Of a stretch of DNA of 64,000 nucleotides, positions 25,401-33,527 are shown piece after piece. A model generated the notes under the pieces. It did no database searches, had not been told where the DNA came from, and was given only the letters and a program-made list of their open reading frames with translations. The stretch's first letter is position 1; each line of letters begins with the position of its first letter. The position numbers and the translations under genes were made by a program. This DNA comes from Firm-04 sp045617625 (GTDB taxonomy: Bacteria > Bacillota > Clostridia > Oscillospirales > Ruminococcaceae), in contig JAZLJA010000059.1 of NCBI GenBank assembly GCA_045617625.1, positions 5,839-69,838 on the forward strand, given 5' to 3'.

Positions 25401-26060
25401 TGTCAGCAGCAATATGAAAGCCCGCTTGCCGAACTGCCCGCAAAATACGGCGTTTCAGAGCTTTCACACGGCGAGGAATTTTCGGCACCGCTGCGGCGTC
25501 CGCTGTTCATGCGCGAACGGCACGGGCTTTCGGGCGCGGAACGCGGTACGGCACTGCACACGTTCATGCAGTTCGTCGATTTCCAAGCTGCTGCGAACAA
25601 TTTGAATGCCGAAATTGACCGTCTGGAAGCACAGGGCAGATTGACCTCGCGGCAAGCACAGGCGGTGCGCACCTCCACAATCTCGACGTTTTTTGAAAGC
25701 ACGCTGTATCAGCAGATCTGCCGCGCAGACCGCGTGCGCAGAGAGGAAAAATTCACGGTGCGGCTCTCGGATCTGGAACTGGACGGCGATTTGTCACAGC
25801 TTGGCGAAAAGTACGCAGATACAGAAGGAATGCTCATCGGCATCATGGACATGGTGCTGGAAACTGACGGGAAAATCGTGCTGGTGGATTATAAAACCGA
25901 CCGCAACGTGACGCCTGCCGATCTGCTTTCACGATACACGGAGCAAATTCGGCTTTATGCGCAGGCGATTCGGCTGCTTTGGGGCAAGCCCGCCGATGAA
26001 TGCTGGCTCTATTCGTTTTCGCTGCAGCAGGCAATCGAGGTATCTGCGATGCATTTGTAA
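22488..26060 (+). CDS. addA: ATP-dependent helicase/nuclease subunit AddA
   Basis: This 1190-residue superfamily-1A helicase plus nuclease translocates 3'-5' and cuts one strand within AddAB. Visible motifs are LSAAAGSGKTAVLVERL (Walker A, about 21-37), VTFTNDAAAEVRNRL (Ia), MIDEFQDADNQQ (Walker B), VGDSKQCIYRFRNANP, IKTIHKSKGLEAPFV and LRLLYVALTRARE (motif VI). The C-terminal nuclease has GIMDMVLETDGKIVLVDYKTDRN. The start ATG at 22488 overlaps the addB stop. The last codons (SAMHL) lie within a small dispersed repeat, so an insertion may have replaced the original C-terminal tip. Confidence 0.97.
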   Translation: MRNWTPEQSAAIHADGASLVLSAAAGSGKTAVLVERLIRLLSDTEHTTPAEHLVVVTFTNDAAAEVRNRLNLALTAKMEQSPENDWLRRQQTMLQSAHISTIHSFCFDLLREQFADAGLSAGFRIIDENEEKLFRADALSVVMEDFSRRAEEDENVADAKKMLLDAFCTKDDTPLEELLLALYGCVESAPFGDTLLLEAADACQGEKMRDCALSFISAQLDDISMLQSRAMELMLPICTEKQIAVLADDIAVTDRLRGAVDAKDTAQIGKILESMEFSRFSLPRAAAVKETADMVGALRSHAKELLCKLQSLALPFRFASADLPRLAALLRALYGLVKNFDDTLFLIKQERGAIGFGDAMRLALKLLATRSPDGEICKTPLAERLSQQYACIMIDEFQDADNQQDLIFRMLSRGGDASHYGDNLFVVGDSKQCIYRFRNANPNNFYRAMREGKPYVSPILTENTCIHLNRNFRSAKEVVELVNAVFTPLMTEQVGEICYDETQKLVQGAEYPADSRPIEILLLPKSVKGIADEPYAVAARIAWHLAQKTPVLGADGSYRPCRPRDFLILLRTSTSMAHFAQALSDAGIPVCPTEQASYLGSQEITLLLDILRAVDNPLLDISVTAAMLSPMFGFTVDDLIAVRLAERKKSLFQGMQTLAAAEDTEAALRQKCTDFLDFLESMRLFSAMETPEQLIRRIYQQTDFLGLMQMTANGEQKKANLRTLTTYARQFEENRGGGLSAFLRYLDAILSRKNDLSAGSAPAVSEDVVSIKTIHKSKGLEAPFVILAESDTAFSNKDSQKPYQFHASLGFGFKLYDPDEYTRGVTLPYELIAAQNRKEALSEELRLLYVALTRAREHLILPIVFSNSYVKNADSFMLEQMAFGGQTDVLTRSAGSMRDWLLMALLRNPECEALRRGMGLEKRPDNDKLPKISAVTDVIETEEINAFSEESTVPDAETSIDPALLETLQAQCQQQYESPLAELPAKYGVSELSHGEEFSAPLRRPLFMRERHGLSGAERGTALHTFMQFVDFQAAANNLNAEIDRLEAQGRLTSRQAQAVRTSTISTFFESTLYQQICRADRVRREEKFTVRLSDLELDGDLSQLGEKYADTEGMLIGIMDMVLETDGKIVLVDYKTDRNVTPADLLSRYTEQIRLYAQAIRLLWGKPADECWLYSFSLQQAIEVSAMHL

Positions 26061-26090
26061 TGAGACTCCCATTCTCAATGCATAGCAGAT
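26042..26090. repeat. Dispersed terminal-inverted repeat, copy E (minimal)
   Basis: ATCTGCGATGCATT (26042-26055) and AATGCATAGCAGAT (26077-26090) are inverted arms with one mismatch, matching the ends of the copy at 35161-35240. The addA stop codon lies inside it. Confidence 0.7.
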
Positions 26091-26112
26091 TCAACTATCT
26101 TGACAGACAAAA

Positions 26113-26147
26113 ACGGACGACCTGCATAAAGGTCGTCCGCTTTTTTT
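26113..26147. terminator. Bidirectional terminator between addA and purL
   Basis: A perfect 10-bp stem, CGGACGACCT/AGGTCGTCCG, is flanked by T-runs on both strands (CTTTTTTT downstream on plus, TTTTTGTC on minus). It serves the convergent addA and purL transcripts. Confidence 0.85.
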
Positions 26148-26224
26148 ACTATACGATTGTGCTATGAAGTGTGCGTGCGTTCAAAAGAGAATCTCACGCT
26201 TCACGGATGCTCGGTTTCACGCAG

Positions 26225-29200
26225 TCAGTCTGCAAAATAACGTACACCGTTTTCAAAAATCTTCTGGTCTTTTGCACCGGGCACATTCTTGCAAACCTCA
26301 TTGCCGATACGCTCGCTGTGTCCCATCTTGCCCAGCACTCTGCCGTCAGGCGATGTGATGCCCTCGATCGCGTCAATCGAACTGTTCGGGTTGAAACGAA
26401 TATCCATCGTCGGACGTCCGGACAAATCAACATACTGCGTTGCAATCTGCCCGTTGTTCGCCATTCTGCGAATCAGGCTTGCCGACGCGATGAATCTGCC
26501 CTCGCCGTGCGAGATTGGCACGGTATGCAGATCTCCGACCTCACAGCCTGCCAGCCACGGCGACTTGTTCGACGCAATGCGTGTCGTGACCATCATGCTC
26601 TGGTGGCGTGCGATCGTGTTGAACGTCAGCGTCGGGGAGTTGTCGCTCATTTCGGTGATCTCGCCGTAAGGCACAAGACCAAGCTTGATCAATGCCTGGA
26701 AGCCGTTGCAGATACCGAGCATCAGACCGTCACGCTTTTGCAGCAGCGTGTGAACCGCCTCAGCAACCTGCGGATTACGGAAGAATGCGGTGATGAATTT
26801 GCCCGAACCATCGGGTTCGTCGCCGCCCGAGAAACCGCCCGGCAGCATGATCATCTGAGAATTGTTGATCAGCTTGACCGCCGCCTGCACCGAATCCTCA
26901 ATCGCCTGCGCCGAAAGGTTGCGGATGACAAGGATCTCAGGCACTGCGCCTGCGCGTTCAAATGCGCGTGCGGTGTCGTATTCGCAGTTGGTGCCGGGGA
27001 ATACGGGAATCAGCACACGAGGCTTTGCTGCCTTCACAGCAGGTACTGCACGGCGTTCTGCCTTGAATGCATAGGATTCGATCGTGGCAAATTCGGTTTT
27101 GATGCGGCACGGGAACACCGATTCCAGCTTGCCCTCCCATGTTTTCTGGAGGGTGTCAAGGCTGATGGTGTATGCGTCGCTGAAGATCTTATACTGTTCG
27201 GTCGTCTTTCCGATGACTTCCTCGCCAGCCTGTGCCTTGCCGTTCAGTTCGATGAGGAACGAGCCGACATACGGGGTGAACAGAATCTGCTCGGGCAGCT
27301 TTTTGCTGAATTCAAAGCCGATATGGTTGCCGAAGCACATCTTTGCGATACCTTCCGCAACACCGCCCTCGGATACTGTCCAGATCGCCTTCGCTCTGCC
27401 CTCGGTGATGAGCTTTTCAACAGCATCGAAGCAGGCACGCACGCTGTCCCAATCGGGCAGACCGTTGCTGTCATAGCTCGGTGCGATGCGGATGACCGTG
27501 TCACCTGCATTTTTGAATTCGGTGGAAAGCACACGCTTGGTATCGGCAACGGAAACCGCAAACGAAACCAGTGTGGGCGGCACATCGACCTTTTCAAACG
27601 TGCCCGACATGGAATCCTTGCCGCCGATGGATGCACAGGAAAGCTCGAGCTGTGCCTTGAATGCGCCAAGCAGTGCGGAGAACGGCTTGCCCCAGCGTTT
27701 CGGATTGTTCTGGGTACGCTCAAAGTATTCCTGGAACGTCAGCCAGCACTGATGCCACGAGCCGCCTGCCGCGATCACCTTCGCTACGGATTCGATGACT
27801 GCAAGCATTGCACCGTGATACGGAGAGCTTTCGGAAATGGTGGGATGGAAGCCCCAGCCCATGATCGAGCAGGTGGAAGTCTCGCCCTTCAGCACGGGGA
27901 TCTTTGCTGCCATTGCCTGCGAGGGCGAAAGCTGATAGATACCGCCGTAAGGCATCAGCACCGTGCCTGCACCGATCGTGGAGTCGAATTTCTCGACCAG
28001 ACCTTTCTGCGAGCAGATGTTGAGGCTGCCCATGAGTTCTTTCCAGCCGTCGGGGGTATCTTCATACATCTTGGGATTGGACTGCATGGGTGCCGCTGCC
28101 ACGACATCGGTGTGCTTTTCGGCACCGTTGGAATTGAGGAATTCTCTGGAAAGGTCAACGATGGTCTTGCCGTTCCAGTTCATGCGCAGACGATTGGTAT
28201 CGGTTGCCTTTGCCACAACCGTCGCAAGCAGATTTTCTCTGTCAGCCGCCGCCATGAATGCATCCACATCCTCAGCCGCAACCACAACTGCCATACGCTC
28301 CTGCGATTCGGAGATGGCAAGCTCCGTGCCGTCCAGACCGTCATATTTACGAGGGACTGCGTTCAGATCAATGTCAAGGCCGTCGGTCAGCTCACCGATG
28401 GCGACCGAAACACCGCCTGCACCGAAATCGTTGCAGCGCTTGATGAGCTTGGTCACTTCGGGATCACGGAACAGTCTCTGAAGTTTACGCTCCTCGGGAG
28501 CGTTGCCCTTTTGCACCTCTGCACCGCAGTTCGTGAGGGATTCGAGCGTGTGAGACTTGGAAGAACCGGTTGCACCGCCGCAGCCGTCACGGCCGGTCTT
28601 GCCGCCCAGCAGAATGATGATGTCGCCGGGAACAGGTGCTTCCCGACGGATGTTTTCAGCAGGTGCCGCACCAACGACTGCACCGATCTCCATGCGCTTT
28701 GCGACATAGCCGGGGTGATAGACCTCAGCCACATGACCTGTCGCAAGGCCGATCTGGTTGCCGTAGGAGCTGTAACCGTTTGCCGCACCCACGGTGATCT
28801 TGCGCTGCGGCAGCTTGCCTGCCATGGTGTCGGCAACAGGCACCAGCGGATTCGCCGCACCTGTCACACGCATTGCCTGATACACATAGCTTCTGCCGGA
28901 CAGCGGGTCACGGATCGCGCCGCCAAGACAGGTTGCCGCACCGCCGAACGGTTCGATCTCGGTGGGATGGTTGTGTGTCTCATTCTTGAACATGAGGATC
29001 CAGTCTTCCTGCCCATTGTCGGTATCGACCTTGATCTTGACGGAGCAGGCATTGATCTCCTCGCTCTCATCGAGTGCAGGGATCTTGCCGTCGGCTTTGA
29101 GCTTGCGCATTGCCGCAAGTGCCATATCCATCAGCGTGACAGGCTTTGCATCTCTGCCCAGTTCCTTGCGGATGCGGAGATAGTCGTCGTAAGTTTCCTT

Positions 29201-29932
29201 GATATAGGGGGTCGCGATCTCTGCGTTGTCGATGGTGGTGAGGAATGTGGTGTGACGGCAGTGGTCGCTCCAGTAAGTATCAATCATGCGGATCTCGGTG
29301 ATGGTGGGGTCGCGGTGTTCTTCATTGCGGAAATAATTCTGGCAGAAAGTGATGTCATCGAAGTCCATCGCAAGGGCATAATCGCTCAAAAACTGCTTTC
29401 TGCCTGCTTCATCGAGGTCACAGAAGCCTTCCAGTGTCTCGACGGCGGTGGGGATGGCATAGTTGGTATCGAGCGAATCCACGGTGTCAAGCGATGCCTC
29501 ACGGCTTTCGACAGGGTTGATGAGATAGCTTTTCAGTTTGTCGAATTCTGCGTCGCTGATCGCACCCGAAACGATGTAAACGCGGGCATTTCTGACACGG
29601 CAGCGTTCTTTTCCGTTGAGGATCTGAATACACTGTTCACAGGAGTCTGCACGCTGGTCAAACTGACCGGGGAGATACTCCACAGCAAAAATACGCTCCT
29701 GATTGGAGAGCAGGGGAAGCTTTTCGTAGACGAAATCGACTGCGGGCTCCGAGAAAACGGTGGGCACAGCGCGGCGGAATTCCTCCTCGGTGATATGGTC
29801 TGCATCATAGCGGTTGAGCACGCGGATGCTGACGACATCGAGACGGAGCGCGGTGCGCAGGTCTGCAAGCACAGACTGTGCTTCGACTGCGAACTGCGGC
29901 TTTTTCTCTGTGTAAATGCGATAAACAGCCAT
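26225..29932 (-). CDS. purL: Phosphoribosylformylglycinamidine synthase (PurL-PurQ fusion)
   Basis: It converts FGAR to FGAM in purine synthesis, with glutamine as nitrogen donor. It is 1235 residues, the single-chain form. An N-terminal PurS-like region is followed by the two AIRS-type ATP domains. Visible signatures are HNHPTEIEPFGGAATCLGGA, GDIIILLGGKTGRDGCGGA and FGAGGVSVAIGELTDGLDI. A C-terminal class I glutamine amidotransferase has LPGGFSGGDEPDGSG, the nucleophile Cys in GICNGFQALIKLG, and the His in SHGEGRF. The start is ATG 29932 behind ACGGAGG. It lies 21 nt after mtaB on the same strand, so it is probably cotranscribed; no other pur gene is adjacent. Confidence 0.96.
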   Translation of the reverse strand: MAVYRIYTEKKPQFAVEAQSVLADLRTALRLDVVSIRVLNRYDADHITEEEFRRAVPTVFSEPAVDFVYEKLPLLSNQERIFAVEYLPGQFDQRADSCEQCIQILNGKERCRVRNARVYIVSGAISDAEFDKLKSYLINPVESREASLDTVDSLDTNYAIPTAVETLEGFCDLDEAGRKQFLSDYALAMDFDDITFCQNYFRNEEHRDPTITEIRMIDTYWSDHCRHTTFLTTIDNAEIATPYIKETYDDYLRIRKELGRDAKPVTLMDMALAAMRKLKADGKIPALDESEEINACSVKIKVDTDNGQEDWILMFKNETHNHPTEIEPFGGAATCLGGAIRDPLSGRSYVYQAMRVTGAANPLVPVADTMAGKLPQRKITVGAANGYSSYGNQIGLATGHVAEVYHPGYVAKRMEIGAVVGAAPAENIRREAPVPGDIIILLGGKTGRDGCGGATGSSKSHTLESLTNCGAEVQKGNAPEERKLQRLFRDPEVTKLIKRCNDFGAGGVSVAIGELTDGLDIDLNAVPRKYDGLDGTELAISESQERMAVVVAAEDVDAFMAAADRENLLATVVAKATDTNRLRMNWNGKTIVDLSREFLNSNGAEKHTDVVAAAPMQSNPKMYEDTPDGWKELMGSLNICSQKGLVEKFDSTIGAGTVLMPYGGIYQLSPSQAMAAKIPVLKGETSTCSIMGWGFHPTISESSPYHGAMLAVIESVAKVIAAGGSWHQCWLTFQEYFERTQNNPKRWGKPFSALLGAFKAQLELSCASIGGKDSMSGTFEKVDVPPTLVSFAVSVADTKRVLSTEFKNAGDTVIRIAPSYDSNGLPDWDSVRACFDAVEKLITEGRAKAIWTVSEGGVAEGIAKMCFGNHIGFEFSKKLPEQILFTPYVGSFLIELNGKAQAGEEVIGKTTEQYKIFSDAYTISLDTLQKTWEGKLESVFPCRIKTEFATIESYAFKAERRAVPAVKAAKPRVLIPVFPGTNCEYDTARAFERAGAVPEILVIRNLSAQAIEDSVQAAVKLINNSQMIMLPGGFSGGDEPDGSGKFITAFFRNPQVAEAVHTLLQKRDGLMLGICNGFQALIKLGLVPYGEITEMSDNSPTLTFNTIARHQSMMVTTRIASNKSPWLAGCEVGDLHTVPISHGEGRFIASASLIRRMANNGQIATQYVDLSGRPTMDIRFNPNSSIDAIEGITSPDGRVLGKMGHSERIGNEVCKNVPGAKDQKIFENGVRYFAD

Positions 29933-29953
29933 AAAACAATGAACCTCCGTAAT

Positions 29954-31270
29954 TCACATGATTGAGTGGGGATGACCGATACAGCAGTCGTCCTCATATG
30001 AATCTATTGTAACACAAATCGTGGCATTTCGCAAACCCTTTTCTGCATTTTCATCGAAAATTTTCACAAGCGTACCATCCTTGGTATGTCCTTGGAAAAA
30101 GGTCTGTGCATTTTGCCGTTTTTTACCCTCCACCAGCACCTCTGCACTCCGCCCGACATATCCTGCAAGGTGGGCGCGGCGGAGTTCGTTGGCGATGGCT
30201 GTGAGGTCGGCACTGCGCTGATTTTTGATGTTCTGCGGAATCTGATCGGGCATGGCGGCGGCTTTGGTGCCTGCACGCTGCGAATATGGGAAAACGTGAA
30301 CCTTTGCAAAGCCGATCTTCTTCACGAATGCGACCGTTTCCTGATATTCCGTCTCATGCTCTGCGGGGAATCCGACGATCACATCGGTGGTGAGGGCGGC
30401 ATCGGGGAATCGAGCATGGATGCGTGCGGCAAGATCGGCATATTCAGCGGCACTGTAACGGCGGTTCATGGCTTTCAAAATCGTGTCCGAACCGCTTTGC
30501 AGCGACAGATGAAACTGCGGACAGAATTTCTCACACGCCGCCAGACGGTCAAGTGTCTCATCGGTCATGCGCTCAGGCTCAAGCGAACCGAGCCGCACAC
30601 GCTGAATCTCGGGAAACGACGCGCAAAGTTCAACGGCATCTGCAAGATCCTGCCCCGTGTCGATGCCGAAAAATCCAAGGTTGATGCCCGTCAGCACGAT
30701 CTCACGAAATCCCTGCTTCGCAAGCGATGCGACCTCGGCTTCCAGCCTTTTCTTCGGCATGGAACGGCATCGCCCGCGGGAAAAAGGAATGATGCAATAA
30801 CTGCAGAACTGATTGCATCCATCCTGTATTTTCAGGAACGCACGCGTCTTGGTGGTGTCGGCACACGGCAGCGATGAAAACACATCCGAGGCACTTTTAT
30901 AAGGCGTGATACAAGTCTCCTGCGTATCGGGGCGGGCTTTCATGCTCGCAAACACCCATTCGAGCATCGCAGCACGGTCTTTCGTGCCCGTAACGTAATC
31001 CGCACCGCAGAAATCGTCCTCGGGAAATGCCTGCGGCCAGCAGCCTGTCAGTGCAAGCAGTGCCGCAGGGTTCTTGCGCTTGACGCTTCGCAACAGCTGT
31101 TTGACCTTCTTCACGCTTTCATCGGTGACGGCACAACTGTTGACGATGACAAGATCTGCGGATTCGATGGTGTCGGCAAGCGTCAATCCCTGCGAAAGCA
31201 GCATTTCCTGCAAGCCTGATGACTCCGCCTGATTGACTTTGCATCCAAAAGTAAATATTTTCACTTTCAT
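29954..31270 (-). CDS. mtaB: tRNA t6A37 methylthiotransferase MtaB
   Basis: This radical-SAM enzyme adds a methylthio group to t6A at position 37 of tRNA. It is 438 residues. An N-terminal UPF0004 domain has three cluster Cys (TFGCKVNQAES, VNSCAVTDES, LTGCWPQAF). The radical-SAM CxxxCxxC is in DGCNQFCSYCIIPFSRG (about 145-160), and LTGINLGFFGID is also typical. A C-terminal TRAM domain includes GRSAEVLVEGKK and GHTKDGTLVKI. ATG 31270 (MKVKIFTFGC) is preferred over an upstream in-frame ATG because AGGAG lies 7 nt before it. It is probably the first gene of an mtaB-purL transcript. Confidence 0.94.
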   Translation of the reverse strand: MKVKIFTFGCKVNQAESSGLQEMLLSQGLTLADTIESADLVIVNSCAVTDESVKKVKQLLRSVKRKNPAALLALTGCWPQAFPEDDFCGADYVTGTKDRAAMLEWVFASMKARPDTQETCITPYKSASDVFSSLPCADTTKTRAFLKIQDGCNQFCSYCIIPFSRGRCRSMPKKRLEAEVASLAKQGFREIVLTGINLGFFGIDTGQDLADAVELCASFPEIQRVRLGSLEPERMTDETLDRLAACEKFCPQFHLSLQSGSDTILKAMNRRYSAAEYADLAARIHARFPDAALTTDVIVGFPAEHETEYQETVAFVKKIGFAKVHVFPYSQRAGTKAAAMPDQIPQNIKNQRSADLTAIANELRRAHLAGYVGRSAEVLVEGKKRQNAQTFFQGHTKDGTLVKIFDENAEKGLRNATICVTIDSYEDDCCIGHPHSIM

Positions 31271-31403
31271 GGGGTACTCCTGTTGAACTGCACAAAATTT
31301 GATAATTCTCATTGTGCAACATCTATAAACCGTCGGATTGCGGAAAAGAATTGCAATCAGGCGGCAGAAATTCGGATAGGTTTACAAAATAGGACGAAAT
31401 TGC

Positions 31404-31432
31404 TTGACAAATCATCGCTTCAATGCTATGAT
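31404..31432 (+). promoter_or_regulatory. Sigma-A promoter of the HPr-like gene
   Basis: TTGACA (31404-31409), 17 nt, TATGAT (31427-31432), followed by a leader of about 100 nt. Confidence 0.8.
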
Positions 31433-31540
31433 AAGGGCGGAACAAGGGAAAAGACAAACACCCCGAAACGTAAGTGCCGCATCTCGTATCACTTGTTCGG
31501 CACACACAAACCGAGTCACTGATAAAGAGAGGTTTTCATC

Positions 31541-31798
31541 ATGTCTACGATGACCGTTTATCTCCCCGAAATCTCGGATGTATCTGAATTTGTAAATATC
31601 ATGGGACATTTCCCGTTTGAAGCGCATCTCACCGTCGGCTCTTATGCCGTCGATGCAAAGTCGATCATGGGCATTTTCACCCTCGATCGCGAACAGCCCA
31701 TCCAGCTGGTTGCAAAAACCGAGGATGAATCTGATTTGCAGCAGCTTGCCCGCGCCATCGACCGCTTCCTTTATAAGCCCGTTCATTACGGCGCATGA
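31541..31798 (+). CDS. HPr-fold protein lacking the phosphorylatable histidine
   Basis: This 85-residue protein keeps the second half of the HPr pattern: VDAKSIMGIFTLDREQPIQL then DESDLQQLARAIDRFL. In HPr proper these correspond to the regulatory-Ser helix and the last strand and helix. The N-terminal loop that normally carries GxHARPA instead reads LPEISDVSEFVNIMG, so the phosphotransfer His is absent, and the protein cannot relay phosphate from PEP in the usual way. The serine in KSIMG remains. A regulatory or binding role is plausible but unproven. The start is ATG 31541 with AAGAGAGG upstream. It is transcribed alone from a strong promoter. Confidence 0.8.
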   Translation: MSTMTVYLPEISDVSEFVNIMGHFPFEAHLTVGSYAVDAKSIMGIFTLDREQPIQLVAKTEDESDLQQLARAIDRFLYKPVHYGA

Positions 31799-31909
31799 TT
31801 TTCGACCTTTTCTCATGAGGGAGGCTTATGCTGCTCCCGAATCCCCCTTTTTTCATGTTGCTCCCCTTACCTCTGTCCGTGCGGCTTACGGGGGGCAATG
31901 CCAACTCCT

Positions 31910-31957
31910 GCACCATTTTTCCATCCCCCTCCAATGTGGGAAAGTGGTGCTTTCTAT
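31910..31957 (+). terminator. Terminator 1 after the HPr-like gene
   Basis: A stem of 13 bp, GCACCATTTTTCC with GGGAAAGTGGTGC (some wobble pairs), is followed by TTTCTATTT. Confidence 0.55.
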
Positions 31958-31966
31958 TTGATAGCT

Positions 31967-32010
31967 CGGGACGGTTTCTGACAGAAGCCGTCCCGTTTTT
32001 TGCTCTTTTG
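31967..32010 (+). terminator. Terminator 2 after the HPr-like gene
   Basis: CGGGACGG and CCGTCCCG arms with an inner TTCTG/CAGAA are followed by TTTTTTGCTCTTTT. It is also the likely boundary with the convergent minus-strand gene. Confidence 0.85.
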
Positions 32011-32018
32011 CACTGCAT

Positions 32019-32558
32019 TCACTGCCGTGCCATGAGCTGAAGTTTTCCGTTATCCCCTTCATAAAAGAAAAACTGATACTTCATCCCATCCACATGGAAC
32101 ATGATCGCCTTTTTTCTGCCGTCGTGTGTCTGAATGCGCTCAAGAGGTCCATGATACGCATCCAGTTCAAAATAATCGCGGCAATCGTTGAACACCTGAA
32201 GATATGCCTCACCATCCGGATTCAGCCCCAGAGAGTTTCGCAGTACACTGCTGATATCAGACGCAACATTCAGCACGATGCCCTTATACTTTATCCCTTC
32301 ATCATTGATGCCCTGCCGAAATTCATAGGCAGGTTCAAGGGCAGAATCCAGCGCAAAACCGTAGATCTCCTGAAACGAATCCAGTTCCTTTTCCGAGAAG
32401 AAATCCTGCGTGACGATCAGCTGCTGTTCCTCAAAATATTCCGTAAACGCTTTGCCGCCGTAAACCGCCGCACAAAGGAATACACCGATGATCAGAAGCC
32501 ATCCGATCGCTTTTTTTGCGTTGTGTGCCTGTTCGTATCTGGACTGATACTGATGCAT
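32019..32558 (-). CDS. Membrane-anchored hypothetical protein
   Basis: This 179-residue protein has one N-terminal membrane segment (KKAIGWLLIIGVFLCAAVYGG, about residues 17-37) preceded by a short positive cytosolic tail, so the C-terminal domain should face outside. The outer domain has FFSEKELDSFQEIYGFAL, VASDISSVLRNSLGLNPDGE and a closing KYQFFFYEGDNGKLQLM. I do not recognise the family. The start is ATG 32558 (MHQYQSRYEQ) with GGAGGA upstream and its own promoter. Upstream in-frame codons are not credible because they run through the promoter. It is divergent from the lipoprotein-PqqD operon. Confidence 0.7.
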   Translation of the reverse strand: MHQYQSRYEQAHNAKKAIGWLLIIGVFLCAAVYGGKAFTEYFEEQQLIVTQDFFSEKELDSFQEIYGFALDSALEPAYEFRQGINDEGIKYKGIVLNVASDISSVLRNSLGLNPDGEAYLQVFNDCRDYFELDAYHGPLERIQTHDGRKKAIMFHVDGMKYQFFFYEGDNGKLQLMARQ

Positions 32559-32595
32559 GAGACTGTCCTCCGATTCTGAAATGTCCAACCTAAAC

Positions 32596-32624
32596 AGTAT
32601 AACACATTCCCGCCAAAAAAGCAA
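32596..32624 (-). promoter_or_regulatory. Sigma-A promoter of the membrane-anchored gene
   Basis: TTGCTT (32624-32619), 17 nt, TATACT (32601-32596). Confidence 0.7.
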
Positions 32625-32693
32625 GATATAATTGCGATAAAAGATGCCCGCGGCGATTTCTGCAGCGGCGAATCCCCCCCGCATAAAGCCCCC

Positions 32694-32722
32694 TTTACTT
32701 TTTCCGAAAACTGTGTTATAAT
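32694..32722 (+). promoter_or_regulatory. Sigma-A promoter of the lipoprotein-PqqD-S26-tgt operon
   Basis: TTTACT (32694-32699), 17 nt, TATAAT (32717-32722), about 50 nt before the lipoprotein start. Confidence 0.75.
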
Positions 32723-32770
32723 ATAATGGAATGAATCCTGATTTCATCACGCACGAAAGGATGCTGTATT

Positions 32771-33253
32771 ATGCTCATGAAAAAACGAATACTGACCATG
32801 CTCTTGGCGGCAACGCTCTGCTGTGCCGCAGGATGTAATAAAAAGCCCTCTGAATCCTCCGATGATACAGAGCAGACCACAACCACGACCGCTGCCGAAA
32901 CCGAAACAACATCTGAGGAATCCTCTGCTGCCGATGAGAACGAACTTCCTCTCATCCCTGCGGTCAACACCGACAGCAGCAGTGTGCCCGACACGACCAG
33001 AGTCACAACCGTCACCAAAGCCGACAATAACTCGCAGAATGCGCAGGATCCGCAGGAAAGTGAATTGCCCATCGTCTCCGATGCAACAGACGCGGATTCC
33101 CAGCTGACAACTGCCGTCACCACGAAAAAAACAGAAGCATCCGCTGCGAATACCACCCAGACTGCCAAAGACAATGAAGACAGCGATAATTCCTATACCA
33201 TTTCCACAGACGAAAACGGCGTGATCTATCTGCCGTTTGTCCCCATCAACTGA
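32771..33253 (+). CDS. Thr/Ser-rich lipoprotein
   Basis: This 160-residue secreted protein has an N-terminal signal MLMKKRILTMLLAATLC and the lipobox AAGC, so the mature N-terminal Cys would be lipidated and held on the outer face of the membrane. The rest is low-complexity and acidic, rich in Thr, Ser, Asp, Glu and Asn (for example TEQTTTTTAAETETT). It has no folded domain that I can see except perhaps the C-terminal ISTDENGVIYLPFVPIN. The start is ATG 32771 behind GAAAGG; ATG 32777 is an alternative. It lies 13 nt before the PqqD-like gene. It may be a spacer-type surface protein or a precursor whose C-terminal peptide is processed. Confidence 0.8.
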   Translation: MLMKKRILTMLLAATLCCAAGCNKKPSESSDDTEQTTTTTAAETETTSEESSAADENELPLIPAVNTDSSSVPDTTRVTTVTKADNNSQNAQDPQESELPIVSDATDADSQLTTAVTTKKTEASAANTTQTAKDNEDSDNSYTISTDENGVIYLPFVPIN

Positions 33254-33266
33254 AAGGAGCGACACC

Positions 33267-33524
33267 ATGAAACTGAAAGATGGCTTTCTCACACACGAAT
33301 CTGACGGCGAAACCGTTGTCGTTGACGCACTCAGCCGCTTTCGCGGACTGGCACGCGGAAACAAAACCGCCGGCTTTATCCTTGACTGCCTTGCCGATAA
33401 CACCTCGGAATCCGCTATCATCGACAAAATGTGTGATACCTATGACGCGCCCCGCGAACAGATCTCTGCGGATGTCCGCGCATTTCTCGATAAACTGCGC
33501 TCCATCGGCGCACTGGATGAGTGA
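33267..33524 (+). CDS. PqqD-like peptide-chaperone protein
   Basis: This 85-residue stand-alone PqqD/RRE-type protein belongs to a winged-helix family that holds ribosomal peptide precursors for modifying enzymes. It reads MKLKDGFLTHESDGETVVVD, then NKTAGFILDCLADNTSESAII and VRAFLDKLRSIGALDE. This is the family order: a beta hairpin with V-V-D, T-A-x-I-L-x-x-L, and a last helix ending in G-x-L. ATG 33267 follows GAAAGGAGCG. It is tightly coupled to the S26 gene (3 nt gap). No radical-SAM or other modifying enzyme is adjacent, so a peptide-maturation role is possible but not established. Confidence 0.8.
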   Translation: MKLKDGFLTHESDGETVVVDALSRFRGLARGNKTAGFILDCLADNTSESAIIDKMCDTYDAPREQISADVRAFLDKLRSIGALDE

Positions 33525-33527
33525 CCT

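Noticed and set aside
26171..29965. A 1264-codon open frame on the plus strand opposite purL
   Set aside because: It is a mirror of purL produced by codon bias; purL has full catalytic motifs, and the opposite frame has no ribosome binding site or recognisable domain.
31800..31909. Possible structured small RNA (6S-like) after the HPr-like gene
   Set aside because: Only short GGGAG/CTCCC pairings are visible and no promoter was found; the clear hairpins downstream are ordinary terminators.
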